Origin: Lysobacter oculi
Lineage (GTDB): Bacteria; Pseudomonadota; Gammaproteobacteria; Xanthomonadales; Xanthomonadaceae
Direction: 5' to 3'
DNA: 64,000 nucleotides
Assembly (NCBI RefSeq): GCF_003293695.1
Contig: NZ_CP029556.1
Span: 1,560,001 to 1,624,000 of the forward strand
A program made the translations under genes and the position numbers. Below the pieces are notes generated by a model. It worked only from the letters and a program-made list of their open reading frames with translations, made no database searches and was not told the origin of the DNA. Below, one piece after another: positions 39,944-49,959 of this stretch (positions are counted from its first letter, which is position 1; each line of letters begins with the position of its first letter).

Positions 39944-40543
39944 ATGGGGGATGCGGCTTCGCCGCGCCGCCTCGCCGTGCTGGTCTCCGGGCGCGGCAGC
40001 AACCTGCAGGCGATCCTCGATGCCATCGCCGATGGCCGCCTCGATGCCGAAATCGTCGGCGTGTTCTCCGACAAACCGGCCTGCACCGCGCTGACCCGCG
40101 TGCCCGCGTCGCTGCGCTGGAGCCGGGACACCAAATCCTTTCCCGACCGTGCCGCCTTCGATGCCGAGCTGGCCGATGCGGTGGCCGCCGTGCAACCGGA
40201 CTGGGTGGTCTGCGCGGGCTATATGCGGATTCTGGGCGATGGCTTCGTGCGGCGCTTCGCGGACCGGCTGGTCAACATCCACCCTTCCCTGCTGCCGAAA
40301 TACCGGGGCCTGCACACGCACCGCCGCGCGCTGGAAGCCGGCGACGCCGAACACGGCGCCAGCGTGCACTGGGTGACCCCGGAGCTCGATGCCGGCGATG
40401 TCATCGCCCAGACCCGCATCGCCATCCGGCCCGGCGACACCCCGGAAACGCTGGCCACCCGCCTGCTCCCGGCCGAACACGTGCTGCTGGTGCAGACACT
40501 GGCCGGGCTGGTCGAAGGCCGCATCCCGCCTCCGCGCGCCTGA
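39944..40543 (+). CDS. purN: phosphoribosylglycinamide formyltransferase
   Basis: 199 residues from ATG 39944. LAVLVSGRGSNLQAILDAI is the phosphate-binding loop. VCAGYMRILGDGFVRRFADRLVNIHPSLLPKYRGLHTHRRALEAGDAEHGASVHWVTPELDAGDVIAQ carries the catalytic NIHPSLLP Asn-His and the following Asp of the GART family. It transfers formyl from 10-formyl-THF in purine synthesis. The purM-purN pairing is standard. Length is normal. Confidence 0.96.
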   Translation: MGDAASPRRLAVLVSGRGSNLQAILDAIADGRLDAEIVGVFSDKPACTALTRVPASLRWSRDTKSFPDRAAFDAELADAVAAVQPDWVVCAGYMRILGDGFVRRFADRLVNIHPSLLPKYRGLHTHRRALEAGDAEHGASVHWVTPELDAGDVIAQTRIAIRPGDTPETLATRLLPAEHVLLVQTLAGLVEGRIPPPRA

Positions 40544-40640
40544 ACGCCGGATCCGCATCGCACCCACGGTCATCACCCGTTTACGCGGGCATGGCCAGAA
40601 TGCGCCACCTGAATACTTGACCTGCCCGGAACCCTTCCCG

Positions 40641-41429
40641 ATGCGTCATCCCCTTTCCATCGCCCTGCTCGCCGCGCTGATGCCCGCAACGGCCGCCCTC
40701 GCGGCGCCGCAGGCCGCCACGCCGCCGGCCACCGCGCCGTCCGTGGTCGAATCGACCGGCGCGACGGACGTGCCCTTCGTGCTGCGGCCGTTCACCGGCA
40801 CCTACCAGGTGTTCCGCGGTGAGAGCCCGCTGGGCCAGGCGACCATGCGGCTGGTCAACACCGGCGGCGCGCGCTGGCGCATCGACCTCAACATCCTTGG
40901 CACGCAGGGTTTGGCCGGTGCGGCGGGCGTCAACATCCAGCAGAGCACGGTGTTCGATGCGACGGGCAGCCAGTTCCGCCCGGTATCCCAGAGCACGGTG
41001 CGGCACGCGCTGTTCTCGACCAAGAAGACCGTCGGCATCTACGACTGGGGCAAGAGCGCCGCCAGCTGGACCGGCGACGTCAAGAAGTCGCGTCGTGGCC
41101 GCGTCATTGCGCTGCAGCCGGGCGACATGAGCGGTCTGCTGATCAACCTGGCCTTGATGCGCGATGCCAAGCTGGGCGCGGCGCTGCAGTACCGCTTCGT
41201 CGATGATTCGCGGATGCGCGTGCAGCAGTACGCCGTGGCGCCCGCCACCGAACTCGTCAACGTGGGCGAGATGAGCTACGACACGTTCCGCATCGACCGG
41301 GTCAATTCGGGCGCCGACCGCACCACCATGTGGTTCACGCCGGAAGTGCCGCTGCCGGTGCGCATCCATATCAAGGACGGCGACGACGCCGCGCTCGACC
41401 TGATGCTGACGCAGTACAAGGGAGTCTGA
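40641..41429 (+). CDS. exported DUF3108 family protein (first of tandem pair)
   Basis: 262 residues with a signal peptide (residues 1-24, ALAAP). RPFTGTYQVFRGESPLGQATMRL and WTGDVKKSRRG...LQPGDMSGLLINLALMRD are typical of DUF3108. The fold is a periplasmic beta-structure of unknown function. It has a paralogue two bases downstream (stop to ATG) and a 97-base gap from purN, so purMN-DUF3108 read-through is possible. Confidence 0.9.
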   Translation: MRHPLSIALLAALMPATAALAAPQAATPPATAPSVVESTGATDVPFVLRPFTGTYQVFRGESPLGQATMRLVNTGGARWRIDLNILGTQGLAGAAGVNIQQSTVFDATGSQFRPVSQSTVRHALFSTKKTVGIYDWGKSAASWTGDVKKSRRGRVIALQPGDMSGLLINLALMRDAKLGAALQYRFVDDSRMRVQQYAVAPATELVNVGEMSYDTFRIDRVNSGADRTTMWFTPEVPLPVRIHIKDGDDAALDLMLTQYKGV

Positions 41430-41431
41430 CC

Positions 41432-42118
41432 ATGAAACTTCGCCACGCCCCGATCCTCGCGACCGGCCTGCTGCTTTCGTTCGCGGCGATGTCCGCACAC
41501 GCCGGCGAGCTCAAGCCGTTCAAGGCCAGTTACCGCGCCAACTACAACAACATGGCGGCCAACGCGACGATGTCGCTGGCCCCGGCTGGCGCCAACCGCT
41601 GGACCTACACCATGAGCGTGCAGAACGCGCTGATGCAGTTGAACCGCTCATCCACGGTCGATGCCTCCGGCGCGCAGCTGCGCCCGCTGGCGAACCGCGA
41701 AACCATCAACATGCTCATCAAGAAGAAGGCCAAGCAGGCCAGCTTCGACTGGGCCGGCGGCCAGGCCAGCTGGAGTGGTGACGTGAAGCCCGACCGCAAG
41801 GGGCCGATCAAGCTGCAGGCCGGCGACGTGGACGGCATGACGCTCAACCTGGCAATCGTGCGCGATGCGCTGGCCGGCAAGCCGATGCGCTACCGCCTGA
41901 TCGAGAACGGCAAGGCCAAGCCGCTCGCCTTCACCAGCGCCGGCAAGGAAAGCGTGACGGTCGATGGCAAGGCGATGCAGGCGATCAAGGTCAGCGGCAG
42001 CGACGGCGGCGACCACATGACGCTGTGGGTGGTGGATGGCATCCCGGTGCCGGTGCGCATCCAGCAGCGAGAGGACGATGGCGACACCATCGACCTGCGC
42101 CTGCAGTCGGTGAACTGA
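41432..42118 (+). CDS. exported DUF3108 family protein (second of tandem pair)
   Basis: 228 residues, signal peptide to about residue 24 (SAHAGE). KPFKASYRANYNNMAANATMSL and WSGDVKPDRKGPIKLQAGDVDGMTLNLAIVRD match the upstream gene block for block, as does the end DHMTLWVVDGIPVPVRIQQRED. It therefore arose by tandem duplication, but the two proteins are well diverged. Unknown role, periplasmic. A clear terminator follows. Confidence 0.9.
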   Translation: MKLRHAPILATGLLLSFAAMSAHAGELKPFKASYRANYNNMAANATMSLAPAGANRWTYTMSVQNALMQLNRSSTVDASGAQLRPLANRETINMLIKKKAKQASFDWAGGQASWSGDVKPDRKGPIKLQAGDVDGMTLNLAIVRDALAGKPMRYRLIENGKAKPLAFTSAGKESVTVDGKAMQAIKVSGSDGGDHMTLWVVDGIPVPVRIQQREDDGDTIDLRLQSVN

Positions 42119-42155
42119 AGAAGCCGCCCGGCCACATCGACCGGCGACACTTGAG

Positions 42156-42180
42156 AAGCCCCGCATCGCGGGGCTTTTCT
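42156..42180 (+). terminator. intrinsic terminator after DUF3108 pair
   Basis: agccccgc / gcggggct (8-bp stem, 3-nt loop) followed by TTTCT. Confidence 0.9.
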
Positions 42181-42276
42181 GTTGCACGGTTGCAACCGGT
42201 TGCGCCGCCATGCCCGCACCCATCGCGCGTACGATGGTTTTCCAGCCGCACCGCGGCCCTGCACAGGTGAACCCCG

Positions 42277-43332
42277 ATGGCCACGACCCACGCCCGCGGC
42301 ATGCACGCCGCCGACGCACCGTTCACGGCGCTCGACATCCAGCGCCGCGCACCGGGCCCGCGCGATGTCCAGATCGACATCGCCTACTGCGGCATCTGCC
42401 ACTCCGACCTGCACACCGCGCGCTCGGAATGGCCGGGCACGCTTTACCCCTGCGTGCCGGGCCACGAGATCGTCGGCAGCGTCAGCGCGGTCGGTGGCGA
42501 GGTGTCGAAGTTCAAGGTCGGCGACGTGGTCGGCGTCGGCTGCCTGGTCGACAGCTGCCAGCGCTGCCCCTCCTGCGAGGAAGGCCTGGAGCAGTACTGC
42601 GAGAACGGTTTCACCGGCACCTACAACGGGCCCACCGCCGACGCACCCGGCCACACGCTCGGCGGCTACGCGCAACGCATCGTGGTGGATGAAGGCTTCG
42701 TGCTGAAGGTGACCCACCCGGAAGCCCAACTGGCCGCGGTCGCGCCGCTGCTCTGCGCCGGCATCACCACCTACTCGCCGCTGCGGCATTGGAAGGTCGG
42801 GCCGGGGCAGAAGGTCGGCGTGGTCGGCATCGGCGGGCTGGGCCACATGGGCGTCAAGATCGCGCATGCGATGGGCGCGAAGGTGGTCGCCTTCACCACA
42901 TCGGAAAGCAAGCGCCGCGACGCGCTCCACCTCGGCGCGGATGAGGTCGTGGTCTCGCGCAACGCCGACGAGATGAAGGCGCACCGCGGCAGCTTCGACT
43001 TCATCCTCAACACCGTCGCCGCCAGCCACGACCTGGACGCCTACACCGGCCTGCTCAAGCGCGACGGCACGATGGTGCTGGTCGGCGTGCCCGAGCACGC
43101 GCATCCCTCACCCAACATCGCCAACCTGATCTTCGGGCGGCGTGCGATCGCTGGCTCGCTGATCGGCGGCATCGCCGAGACGCAGGAGATGCTGGATTTC
43201 TGCGCGCGGCACGGCATCGTCGCCGACATCGAGATGGTGGATGCGGACGGCATCGATGCCGCCTACGAGCGCATGACCCGCAGCGACGTGAAGTACCGCT
43301 TCGTCATCGACACCGCGACCATGGGCGACTGA
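42277..43332 (+). CDS. zinc-dependent NAD(P) alcohol dehydrogenase (cinnamyl-type)
   Basis: 351 residues of the medium-chain dehydrogenase family. The catalytic zinc site is in AYCGICHSDLH and PGHEIVG. The structural zinc cysteines are in CLVDSCQRCPSCEEGLEQYC. The Rossmann loop is VGIGGLGHMGVK and the cofactor end is FTTSESKRRDALHLGADEVV; Ser in this place suits NADP(H). The wording, with MKAHRGSFDFILNTVAASHDL, resembles YahK-type aldehyde reductases. The substrate is unknown. A bidirectional terminator separates it from murA. Confidence 0.94.
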   Translation: MATTHARGMHAADAPFTALDIQRRAPGPRDVQIDIAYCGICHSDLHTARSEWPGTLYPCVPGHEIVGSVSAVGGEVSKFKVGDVVGVGCLVDSCQRCPSCEEGLEQYCENGFTGTYNGPTADAPGHTLGGYAQRIVVDEGFVLKVTHPEAQLAAVAPLLCAGITTYSPLRHWKVGPGQKVGVVGIGGLGHMGVKIAHAMGAKVVAFTTSESKRRDALHLGADEVVVSRNADEMKAHRGSFDFILNTVAASHDLDAYTGLLKRDGTMVLVGVPEHAHPSPNIANLIFGRRAIAGSLIGGIAETQEMLDFCARHGIVADIEMVDADGIDAAYERMTRSDVKYRFVIDTATMGD

Positions 43333-43361
43333 GCCGCACGCGCCTTCCTCACGCACAGGAA

Positions 43362-43392
43362 AAAGCCCCGCACGAAGCGGGGCTTTCTGTTT
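43362..43392. terminator. bidirectional terminator between alcohol dehydrogenase and murA
   Basis: aaagccccgc / gcggggcttt (10-bp stem, 5-nt loop). On the minus strand five T follow; on the plus strand a weaker CTGTTT. Confidence 0.9.
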
Positions 43393-43410
43393 GGGTCGAT
43401 GCCGCCTGCC

Positions 43411-44692
<1,282 letters not shown>

Positions 44693-44731
44693 GTTCTTCC
44701 TCGGCTGCCGGCGCGCGCCGGCGATTCCAGA

Positions 44732-46336
44732 TCAGGGGGTCTTCGGGATGCGGGGCGCACCTTCGCGCATCTTCTGCGCCCGCTCGCGCTGCCACGGGTC
44801 TTCCAGGTCGGCGCTGGCCAGCGCGCGTTCGACATCTTCGTTTTCCACGCGGCCGGTGCGGCGCATCTTCTCCTGCAGGCGCAGGAATCCGGCACGGCCT
44901 TCCTTGGGGAATTCGCGCTCCAGCGTGGCAAGGTGCGGGCCTGCGCGGGTGATCGCCACCTCGTTGGAAATCCACGGGTTGGAAATCCACATCTCCGCCA
45001 CTTCGCGCAGTGAGGTCAGCCGGTACTCGGCATCCTCCATCAGGATCCGGTAGTGGTAGTCGGCGGCTTCGGGCTGGCGCGTGTTGTAGAGCGATCCCGC
45101 CAGCATGTAGCGGTAGCCCGAATTCGCCGGGTCAGCCGCCACCAGTGCATCGGCGTAGCGGAGCGCGATAGCCGGCTCATCCTGCACAAAGACGTAGGCC
45201 AGCCAGTAGCGGCTCCACGCCGGCGTGGGCCGGAAGCGTTCGACCTGCAGCAGGTAGGCCTGCGACTTGCCCTTCTCCCCCGGCATGTCGATGCGCGGAT
45301 TGAGCGCGATGCTCGCCGCTTCCTGCAGCACGTCTTCCTCGCTGGAGGCGTCGATCGCCTTTTCGTCCGCCTCCAGCGCGGCGCGATCGGCGTCGGCGGT
45401 CTTTCCCCGCATCAGGACATTGCCCATGTCCGCATACGCCGCTGCGACATGCAGCGCCAGCAACGGGCGTTTGGCCAGCAGCGGGCGCAGCGTGGCGGCA
45501 TATGCCTCCATCTGTTCGTACGAGCCGCCCCAGCGCGGCAGCAGCGCATTCATGCGCTCCTTGGCGATGGTCGGGCAGGCCGGGTCGATCGCGTTCGCGC
45601 CCGCGAAGGCTTCTTCGCCCACTGCATCCAGCGAGTCGGCCTTGGCGAGGTTGAGCATGCCTTCGTAGGCCGGCATCAAGCGCGGATTAAGGGCGATCGC
45701 CTTGCGGTAGAGCGGCATGGCGCGTTCGACCAGCGCCGACATCCGCGCCATCTGTGCTGCGGGCGTCTCGCCGGCAAACCCGCCGCCGCGCGCCTTCCAG
45801 GCCATGCGCCGGTAATAGCTGGCACGGGCGAGCAGCGCGTAGGCGTCTTCCGGTGCCAGACGCAGCCAGCGTGTCGTCAATTCGTTGGAACGCTCGTCCG
45901 CGCGGATCGTGTCGAAGATGTAGTGGATGGCTTCGTGGAACTGCGGCTCGGGCTGGAAATGGCGGGCCAGCTGCGCATCGAGCGCGGCGTTGAGGCCAGC
46001 CAGGTCGCCGGCATTGACCCGCGCTTCCAGCCAGCCCAGGTCGAGCGAGGCCATGAGAGGGTCGTGATGGTTGCGGCAATGCGCGGCGGCGTGGCCTTCG
46101 GGCCAGTGCGTGTCCGGCAGGTCCGGCCAGGCCAGGCAGCGTTGCAGCGGGTCTTCGATGCGCATCGCCTCGCGCACCTTCAGCAGATGCGCGCGCCATG
46201 GGGCTTCGTACTTCTGGTAGGCCGCGGCATTCACCTTGGCGGGCGGCGGCGGCATCTCGTATTTCGGCGCGGTCTGGGCAGCCGCGGGCATGACCACCAG
46301 CCCCAGCACCAATGCAAGCCCGGCCACTGCCTTCAT
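44732..46336 (-). CDS. exported DUF4034-like protein with TPR-type repeats
   Basis: 534 residues with a signal peptide (residues 1-20, VVMPAAAQ). RWLRLAPEDAYALLARASYYRRMAWKARGGG and YRKAIALNPRLMPAYEGML fit the DUF4034 family, in which helical TPR-like repeats form the core. Cysteines occur in RCLAWPD, AHCRNH and DPACPT. The domain call is by recollection of the family, not by search. The start overlaps the ibaG stop by four bases and it ends 40 bases before murA, so it is in that operon. A 15-base tandem duplication (44963-44990) encodes WISNP-WISNE. Probably periplasmic; function unknown. Confidence 0.78.
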   Translation of the reverse strand: MKAVAGLALVLGLVVMPAAAQTAPKYEMPPPPAKVNAAAYQKYEAPWRAHLLKVREAMRIEDPLQRCLAWPDLPDTHWPEGHAAAHCRNHHDPLMASLDLGWLEARVNAGDLAGLNAALDAQLARHFQPEPQFHEAIHYIFDTIRADERSNELTTRWLRLAPEDAYALLARASYYRRMAWKARGGGFAGETPAAQMARMSALVERAMPLYRKAIALNPRLMPAYEGMLNLAKADSLDAVGEEAFAGANAIDPACPTIAKERMNALLPRWGGSYEQMEAYAATLRPLLAKRPLLALHVAAAYADMGNVLMRGKTADADRAALEADEKAIDASSEEDVLQEAASIALNPRIDMPGEKGKSQAYLLQVERFRPTPAWSRYWLAYVFVQDEPAIALRYADALVAADPANSGYRYMLAGSLYNTRQPEAADYHYRILMEDAEYRLTSLREVAEMWISNPWISNEVAITRAGPHLATLEREFPKEGRAGFLRLQEKMRRTGRVENEDVERALASADLEDPWQRERAQKMREGAPRIPKTP

Positions 46337-46566
46337 CGGGCGGCTTCTTCCGGGGTCAGCGTCTTCAGCGCCAGCGCGTGGATGGCACCGCCCATGGCAT
46401 CGCCCAGCGTCGCGTAGACCATGCGATGGCGGGCCAGCGGCAGCTTGCCGGCGAAGGCGGGGCTGACCACGCGCGCCTCGAAATGCACGCCGTCATCGCC
46501 GGCCACGTCCACCAGGGCGCCGGGCAGGCCGGCTTCGATCATCTGCTTGATGGTGCCGGGGTTCAT
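46333..46566 (-). CDS. ibaG: BolA family protein IbaG
   Basis: 77 residues. MNPGTIKQMIEAGLPGALVDVAGDDGVHFEARVVSPAFAGKLPLARHRMVYATLGDAMGGAIHALALKTLTP has the BolA fold pattern; the conserved ligand His is in RHRMVY and no Cys is present in the loop, as in IbaG. BolA/IbaG proteins bind [2Fe-2S] clusters with monothiol glutaredoxin. ibaG-murA adjacency is conserved in gammaproteobacteria, here interrupted by the DUF4034 gene. It is divergent from kdsD, 59 bases between starts. Confidence 0.93.
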   Translation of the reverse strand: MNPGTIKQMIEAGLPGALVDVAGDDGVHFEARVVSPAFAGKLPLARHRMVYATLGDAMGGAIHALALKTLTPEEAAR

Positions 46567-46586
46567 CGCGGCCGCCTTTGAACGCG

Positions 46587-46592
46587 TAAAAT
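46587..46592 (+). promoter_or_regulatory. -10-like TAAAAT upstream of kdsD
   Basis: TAAAAT, 33 bases before the kdsD ATG in the ibaG-kdsD gap. A TTGAAC at 46578-46583 is nearby but too close to be its -35. Confidence 0.35.
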
Positions 46593-46625
46593 GAACGGAT
46601 TAGTCTAGCGGAAGCCCGGCCGCGC

Positions 46626-47612
46626 ATGGATCCCGCGATGCCCCCACCCGACGCCCTGCTCGCCACCGCGCGGCGCGTGTTCGACACCGAATCCGCCGCG
46701 CTCGCGGCGGTCGGCGCACGTCTGGATGGCGGCTTCACCGACGCCTGCCGGCTGATCCTCGACAGCCGTGGCCGCGTGGTCTGCACCGGCATGGGCAAGT
46801 CCGGGCACATCGCCCGCAAGATCGCCGCCACGCTCGCCTCCACCGGCACGCCGGCCTTCTACGTGCATCCGGGCGAGGCCGGTCACGGCGACCTCGGCAT
46901 GATCACCGACGCCGACATCGTGCTGGCGCTGTCCAATTCCGGCGAGACCGACGAGCTCATCACCCTGCTGCCGGTACTGGCGCGCCAGGGCAACCGGCTG
47001 ATCGCGATGACCGGCCGCCCGGCTTCCACCCTCGCCCGCCAGGCCGATGCCCATATCGATGCCAGCGTGCCCGCCGAAGCCTGCCCGCTCGACCTCGCGC
47101 CGACCAGCAGCACCACCGCCGCGCTGGTGCTGGGCGATGCACTGGCCGTCGCCCTGCTCGAAGCCCGCGGTTTCACCGCCGACGACTTCGCGCGTTCGCA
47201 CCCGGCCGGCGCGCTCGGCCGCCGCCTTCTGCTGCATATCCGCGACGTCATGCACACCGGCGACGACGTCCCGCGCGTGGCCGACACCGCGACGCTGGGC
47301 GAGGCGCTGATGGAAATGAGCCGCAAGCGCCTGGGCATGACCGCCGTGGTGGATGCCGAAGGCCGCCTCGCCGGACTGTTCACCGATGGCGACCTGCGCC
47401 GCACGCTGGATGCCGGCGTCGATGTGCGAGGCACCGGCATCGCCAACGTCATGACCGCCTCGCCGCGGACCATCGGCGAGGACGCGCTGGCCGTCGAAGC
47501 CGCGCAGTTGATGGAGGCACACAAGATCAACGCCCTGCTGGTGGTCGATGCCGAACGCCGCGTGGTCGGCGCCCTGAACATTCACGACCTGTTGCGCGCA
47601 CGCGTGGTGTGA
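46626..47612 (+). CDS. kdsD: D-arabinose 5-phosphate isomerase
   Basis: 328 residues. The SIS domain (about 35-180) includes CTGMGKSGHIARKIAATLASTGTPAFYVHPGEAGHGDLGM and ALSNSGETDELITLLPVL. Two CBS domains follow (MHTGDDVPRVADTATLGEALMEM and MTASPRTIGEDALAVEAAQLMEAHKINALLVVD). The enzyme makes arabinose 5-phosphate for KDO in LPS core. It opens the LPS cluster kdsD-kdsC-lptCAB. The start ATG 46626 is followed closely by another ATG at 46638; the first fits the family. Confidence 0.96.
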   Translation: MDPAMPPPDALLATARRVFDTESAALAAVGARLDGGFTDACRLILDSRGRVVCTGMGKSGHIARKIAATLASTGTPAFYVHPGEAGHGDLGMITDADIVLALSNSGETDELITLLPVLARQGNRLIAMTGRPASTLARQADAHIDASVPAEACPLDLAPTSSTTAALVLGDALAVALLEARGFTADDFARSHPAGALGRRLLLHIRDVMHTGDDVPRVADTATLGEALMEMSRKRLGMTAVVDAEGRLAGLFTDGDLRRTLDAGVDVRGTGIANVMTASPRTIGEDALAVEAAQLMEAHKINALLVVDAERRVVGALNIHDLLRARVV

Positions 47613-47620
47613 TCCCATTC

Positions 47621-48166
47621 ATGTCGATGACTGCGCCCCCCGAAGTGACCGCCCGCGCCGCCCGCATCCGGCTGGCCTGTTTCGATGTCGACGGCACGCT
47701 GACCGACGGTCGCCTGCATTTCGATGACGAGGGCCGCGAGCACAAGGCCTTCCACGCCCAGGACGGGCTCGGGCTGGCCCTGCTGCGCCGGCATGGCATC
47801 GAGGTCGCGCTGATCACCGCCCGCAAGAGCCGCGTCACCGAAATCCGGGGCGCCGAGCTGGGCCTCACCGAAGTCCACACCGCCGCCCACGACAAGCTTG
47901 CGACCACCCGCGCCATCGCCTCGAAGATGGGGGTGTCGATGGACGAAGTCGCCTTCATGGGTGACGACCTGGTCGATCTGGGCGTGTTCCCGCATGTCGG
48001 GCTGGCGGTTGCGCCGGCCAACGTGCACCGCTGGACCGCGCCGCACGCGCACTGGATCACCCCGCGCGAAGGCGGCCACGGCGCCGCCCGCGACTTCTGC
48101 GACCTGGTGCTGGAAGCACAGGGCAAGCTGGACGTCATCCTCGCCAACGCCGGAGTGAAGGCATGA
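47621..48166 (+). CDS. kdsC: 3-deoxy-D-manno-octulosonate 8-phosphate phosphatase
   Basis: 181 residues from ATG 47621; ATG 47627 and a GTG at 47609 overlapping the kdsD stop are alternatives. CFDVDGTLTDGRL is the HAD nucleophile motif and AFMGDDLVDLGV the terminal Asp pair. HDKLATTRAIASKMG carries the conserved Lys. It is a capless HAD of the KdsC type and removes phosphate from KDO-8-P. It overlaps lptC by four bases. Confidence 0.96.
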   Translation: MSMTAPPEVTARAARIRLACFDVDGTLTDGRLHFDDEGREHKAFHAQDGLGLALLRRHGIEVALITARKSRVTEIRGAELGLTEVHTAAHDKLATTRAIASKMGVSMDEVAFMGDDLVDLGVFPHVGLAVAPANVHRWTAPHAHWITPREGGHGAARDFCDLVLEAQGKLDVILANAGVKA

Positions 48167-48717
48167 ATTGGCGCGGCGCCCTCACCCTCATCCTGCTGAT
48201 CGTCGCCGTGCTCGCCGGCTGGGCGATCATCCGCCAGCGCGCCAGCCTGCAGGCGACGGGTGAAGCCGAGGCCCGCCCCGACTACATCCTCCACGACTTC
48301 GAAATCATCACCTTGAAAAAGGACGGCAGCGAGGGGTTCACCCTGCAGGCGCCGAAGCTGGCGCGCACGCCGGACAACCACGAGATGAACATCGACCGGC
48401 CCACCTTCCTGTTCCCGGACAAGTCGGGCAACCGCTGGCGCTCGCGCTCGGCGACCGGGTGGGTCAACAGCGAGGGCAACGAGGTGCGGCTGCGCGGCAA
48501 CGTGGTGCTGGACAACCCCGGCGGCAAGCGCATGACGGTGCAGACCGAGGCGCTGAACGTCTACCCCGACGCCAACCGCGCCACCAGCGACCAGCAGGTC
48601 ACCATCACCCAGCCCGGGGCTACAATTCGCGGCCGCGGGCTGGAAGCCCAGCTGGACACCCAGCGCGTCACCCTGAAATCCGAGGTCCGAGCCCGTTATG
48701 CGTCGTCCATCCAGTAA
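48163..48717 (+). CDS. lptC: LPS export protein LptC
   Basis: 184 residues with one N-terminal membrane helix (residues 6-22). The periplasmic part is a jelly-roll pattern: ADYILHDFEIITLKKDGSEGFTLQAPKLART, WRSRSATGWVNSEGNEVRLRGNVVLDNP, and RATSDQQVTITQPGATIRGRGLEAQL. LptC links the LptB2FG extractor to LptA. It overlaps lptA by 20 bases. Length is normal. Confidence 0.94.
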   Translation: MNWRGALTLILLIVAVLAGWAIIRQRASLQATGEAEARPDYILHDFEIITLKKDGSEGFTLQAPKLARTPDNHEMNIDRPTFLFPDKSGNRWRSRSATGWVNSEGNEVRLRGNVVLDNPGGKRMTVQTEALNVYPDANRATSDQQVTITQPGATIRGRGLEAQLDTQRVTLKSEVRARYASSIQ

Positions 48718-49198
48718 CGCCCTGCTCCTTGCCGCCGCACTCGCCGCCTTTGGCGGGGTCGCGTTCGCCAGGTCGTCGGACCGCAATGCGCCGATGGACA
48801 TCGAGTCCAATGCCTCGACCTGCATGCTCGGCGACAACATGAACTGCACGCTCAGCGGCAACGTGGTGATCACCCAGGGCACGCTGAAGATCAACGCGGC
48901 CCGCGGCGACATCACCCAGGCCAACGGCCGGCCGCAGCGCGGCAAGCTCACCGGCGGCGTGTCGATGAACCAGGTGATGGACGATGGCACGCCGGTCACC
49001 ACCAAGTCGGCTGCCGTCGATTACGACTTCAACACCGAGATCATCATCCTCACCGGCGGCGTCACCATCACCCAGCCGCGCGGCACCCTGCGTGGCGAGC
49101 GCGTGGTCTACAACATGCGGACCGGCCAGGTGCAGAGCGGCGGCCAGGGCGGCGGACGGGTGAAGATGACCATCCAGCCGAAGACGGGCGCCAAGTAA
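48698..49198 (+). CDS. lptA: LPS transport periplasmic protein LptA
   Basis: 166 residues with a signal peptide (about residues 1-25, ends AFARS). [40 protein letters not shown] and [30 protein letters not shown] are typical OstA/LptA strands. It forms the bridge between inner and outer membrane. Unusually, two cysteines (CMLGDNMNC) occur close together and may be a disulfide. The stop overlaps the lptB ATG. Confidence 0.95.
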   Translation: MRRPSSNALLLAAALAAFGGVAFARSSDRNAPMDIESNASTCMLGDNMNCTLSGNVVITQGTLKINAARGDITQANGRPQRGKLTGGVSMNQVMDDGTPVTTKSAAVDYDFNTEIIILTGGVTITQPRGTLRGERVVYNMRTGQVQSGGQGGGRVKMTIQPKTGAK

Positions 49199-49917
49199 TG
49201 CTGGTCGCCGAAGGGCTGCGCAAGCGCTACAAGTCGCGCGAGGTCGTCAAGGATTTCGGCCTGACGCTCGATGCCGGCGAAGTCGTCGGCCTGCTCGGCC
49301 CCAACGGTGCCGGCAAGACCACCTGCTTCTACATGATCGTCGGGCTGGTCCCGACCGATGCCGGCCGCATCGTCCTCGACGGCCAGGACATCACCGCCGA
49401 GCCGATGTACGACCGCGCCAAGCTGGGCGTCGGCTACCTGCCGCAGGAACCTTCGGTGTTCCGCAAGCTGTCGGTGGCCGACAACCTGCGGCTGGTGCTG
49501 GAGCTGCGTGACGACCTGGACCGCGCCGGCCGCGAACGCGAGCTGGCCAGCCTGATGGACGAGCTGCAGATCACCCACGTCGCCGGCCAGGCCGGTGCCA
49601 GTCTTTCGGGTGGCGAGCGCCGCCGCGTCGAGATCGCCCGCGCGCTGGCCGCCAAGCCGCGCCTGATGCTGCTGGACGAACCCTTCGCCGGCGTGGACCC
49701 GATCTCGGTCGGGGAGATCCAGCGCATCATCACCCACCTCAAGAACCGCGGCATCGGCGTGCTCATCACCGACCACAACGTGCGCGAGACCTTGGGGATC
49801 TGCGACCGGGCGTATATCCTCAACGAAGGCAGCGTGCTTGCGCAGGGGGCTCCGGACGCACTGCTCGCCAACGCCGACGTGCGTCGCGTGTATCTGGGCG
49901 AAACCTTCCGCCTGTGA
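49198..49917 (+). CDS. lptB: LPS export ABC transporter ATP-binding protein LptB
   Basis: 239 residues. Walker [10 protein letters not shown], signature [16 protein letters not shown], Walker [14 protein letters not shown] and switch [28 protein letters not shown] and the ending [15 protein letters not shown] are LptB features. It powers LptB2FG in LPS extraction. rpoN follows 42 bases on, as in E. coli. Confidence 0.97.
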   Translation: MLVAEGLRKRYKSREVVKDFGLTLDAGEVVGLLGPNGAGKTTCFYMIVGLVPTDAGRIVLDGQDITAEPMYDRAKLGVGYLPQEPSVFRKLSVADNLRLVLELRDDLDRAGRERELASLMDELQITHVAGQAGASLSGGERRRVEIARALAAKPRLMLLDEPFAGVDPISVGEIQRIITHLKNRGIGVLITDHNVRETLGICDRAYILNEGSVLAQGAPDALLANADVRRVYLGETFRL

Positions 49918-49959
49918 TGCCCGGCCCGCCGGTGGCCTTCCGCCGCATGACCGGGCCCG

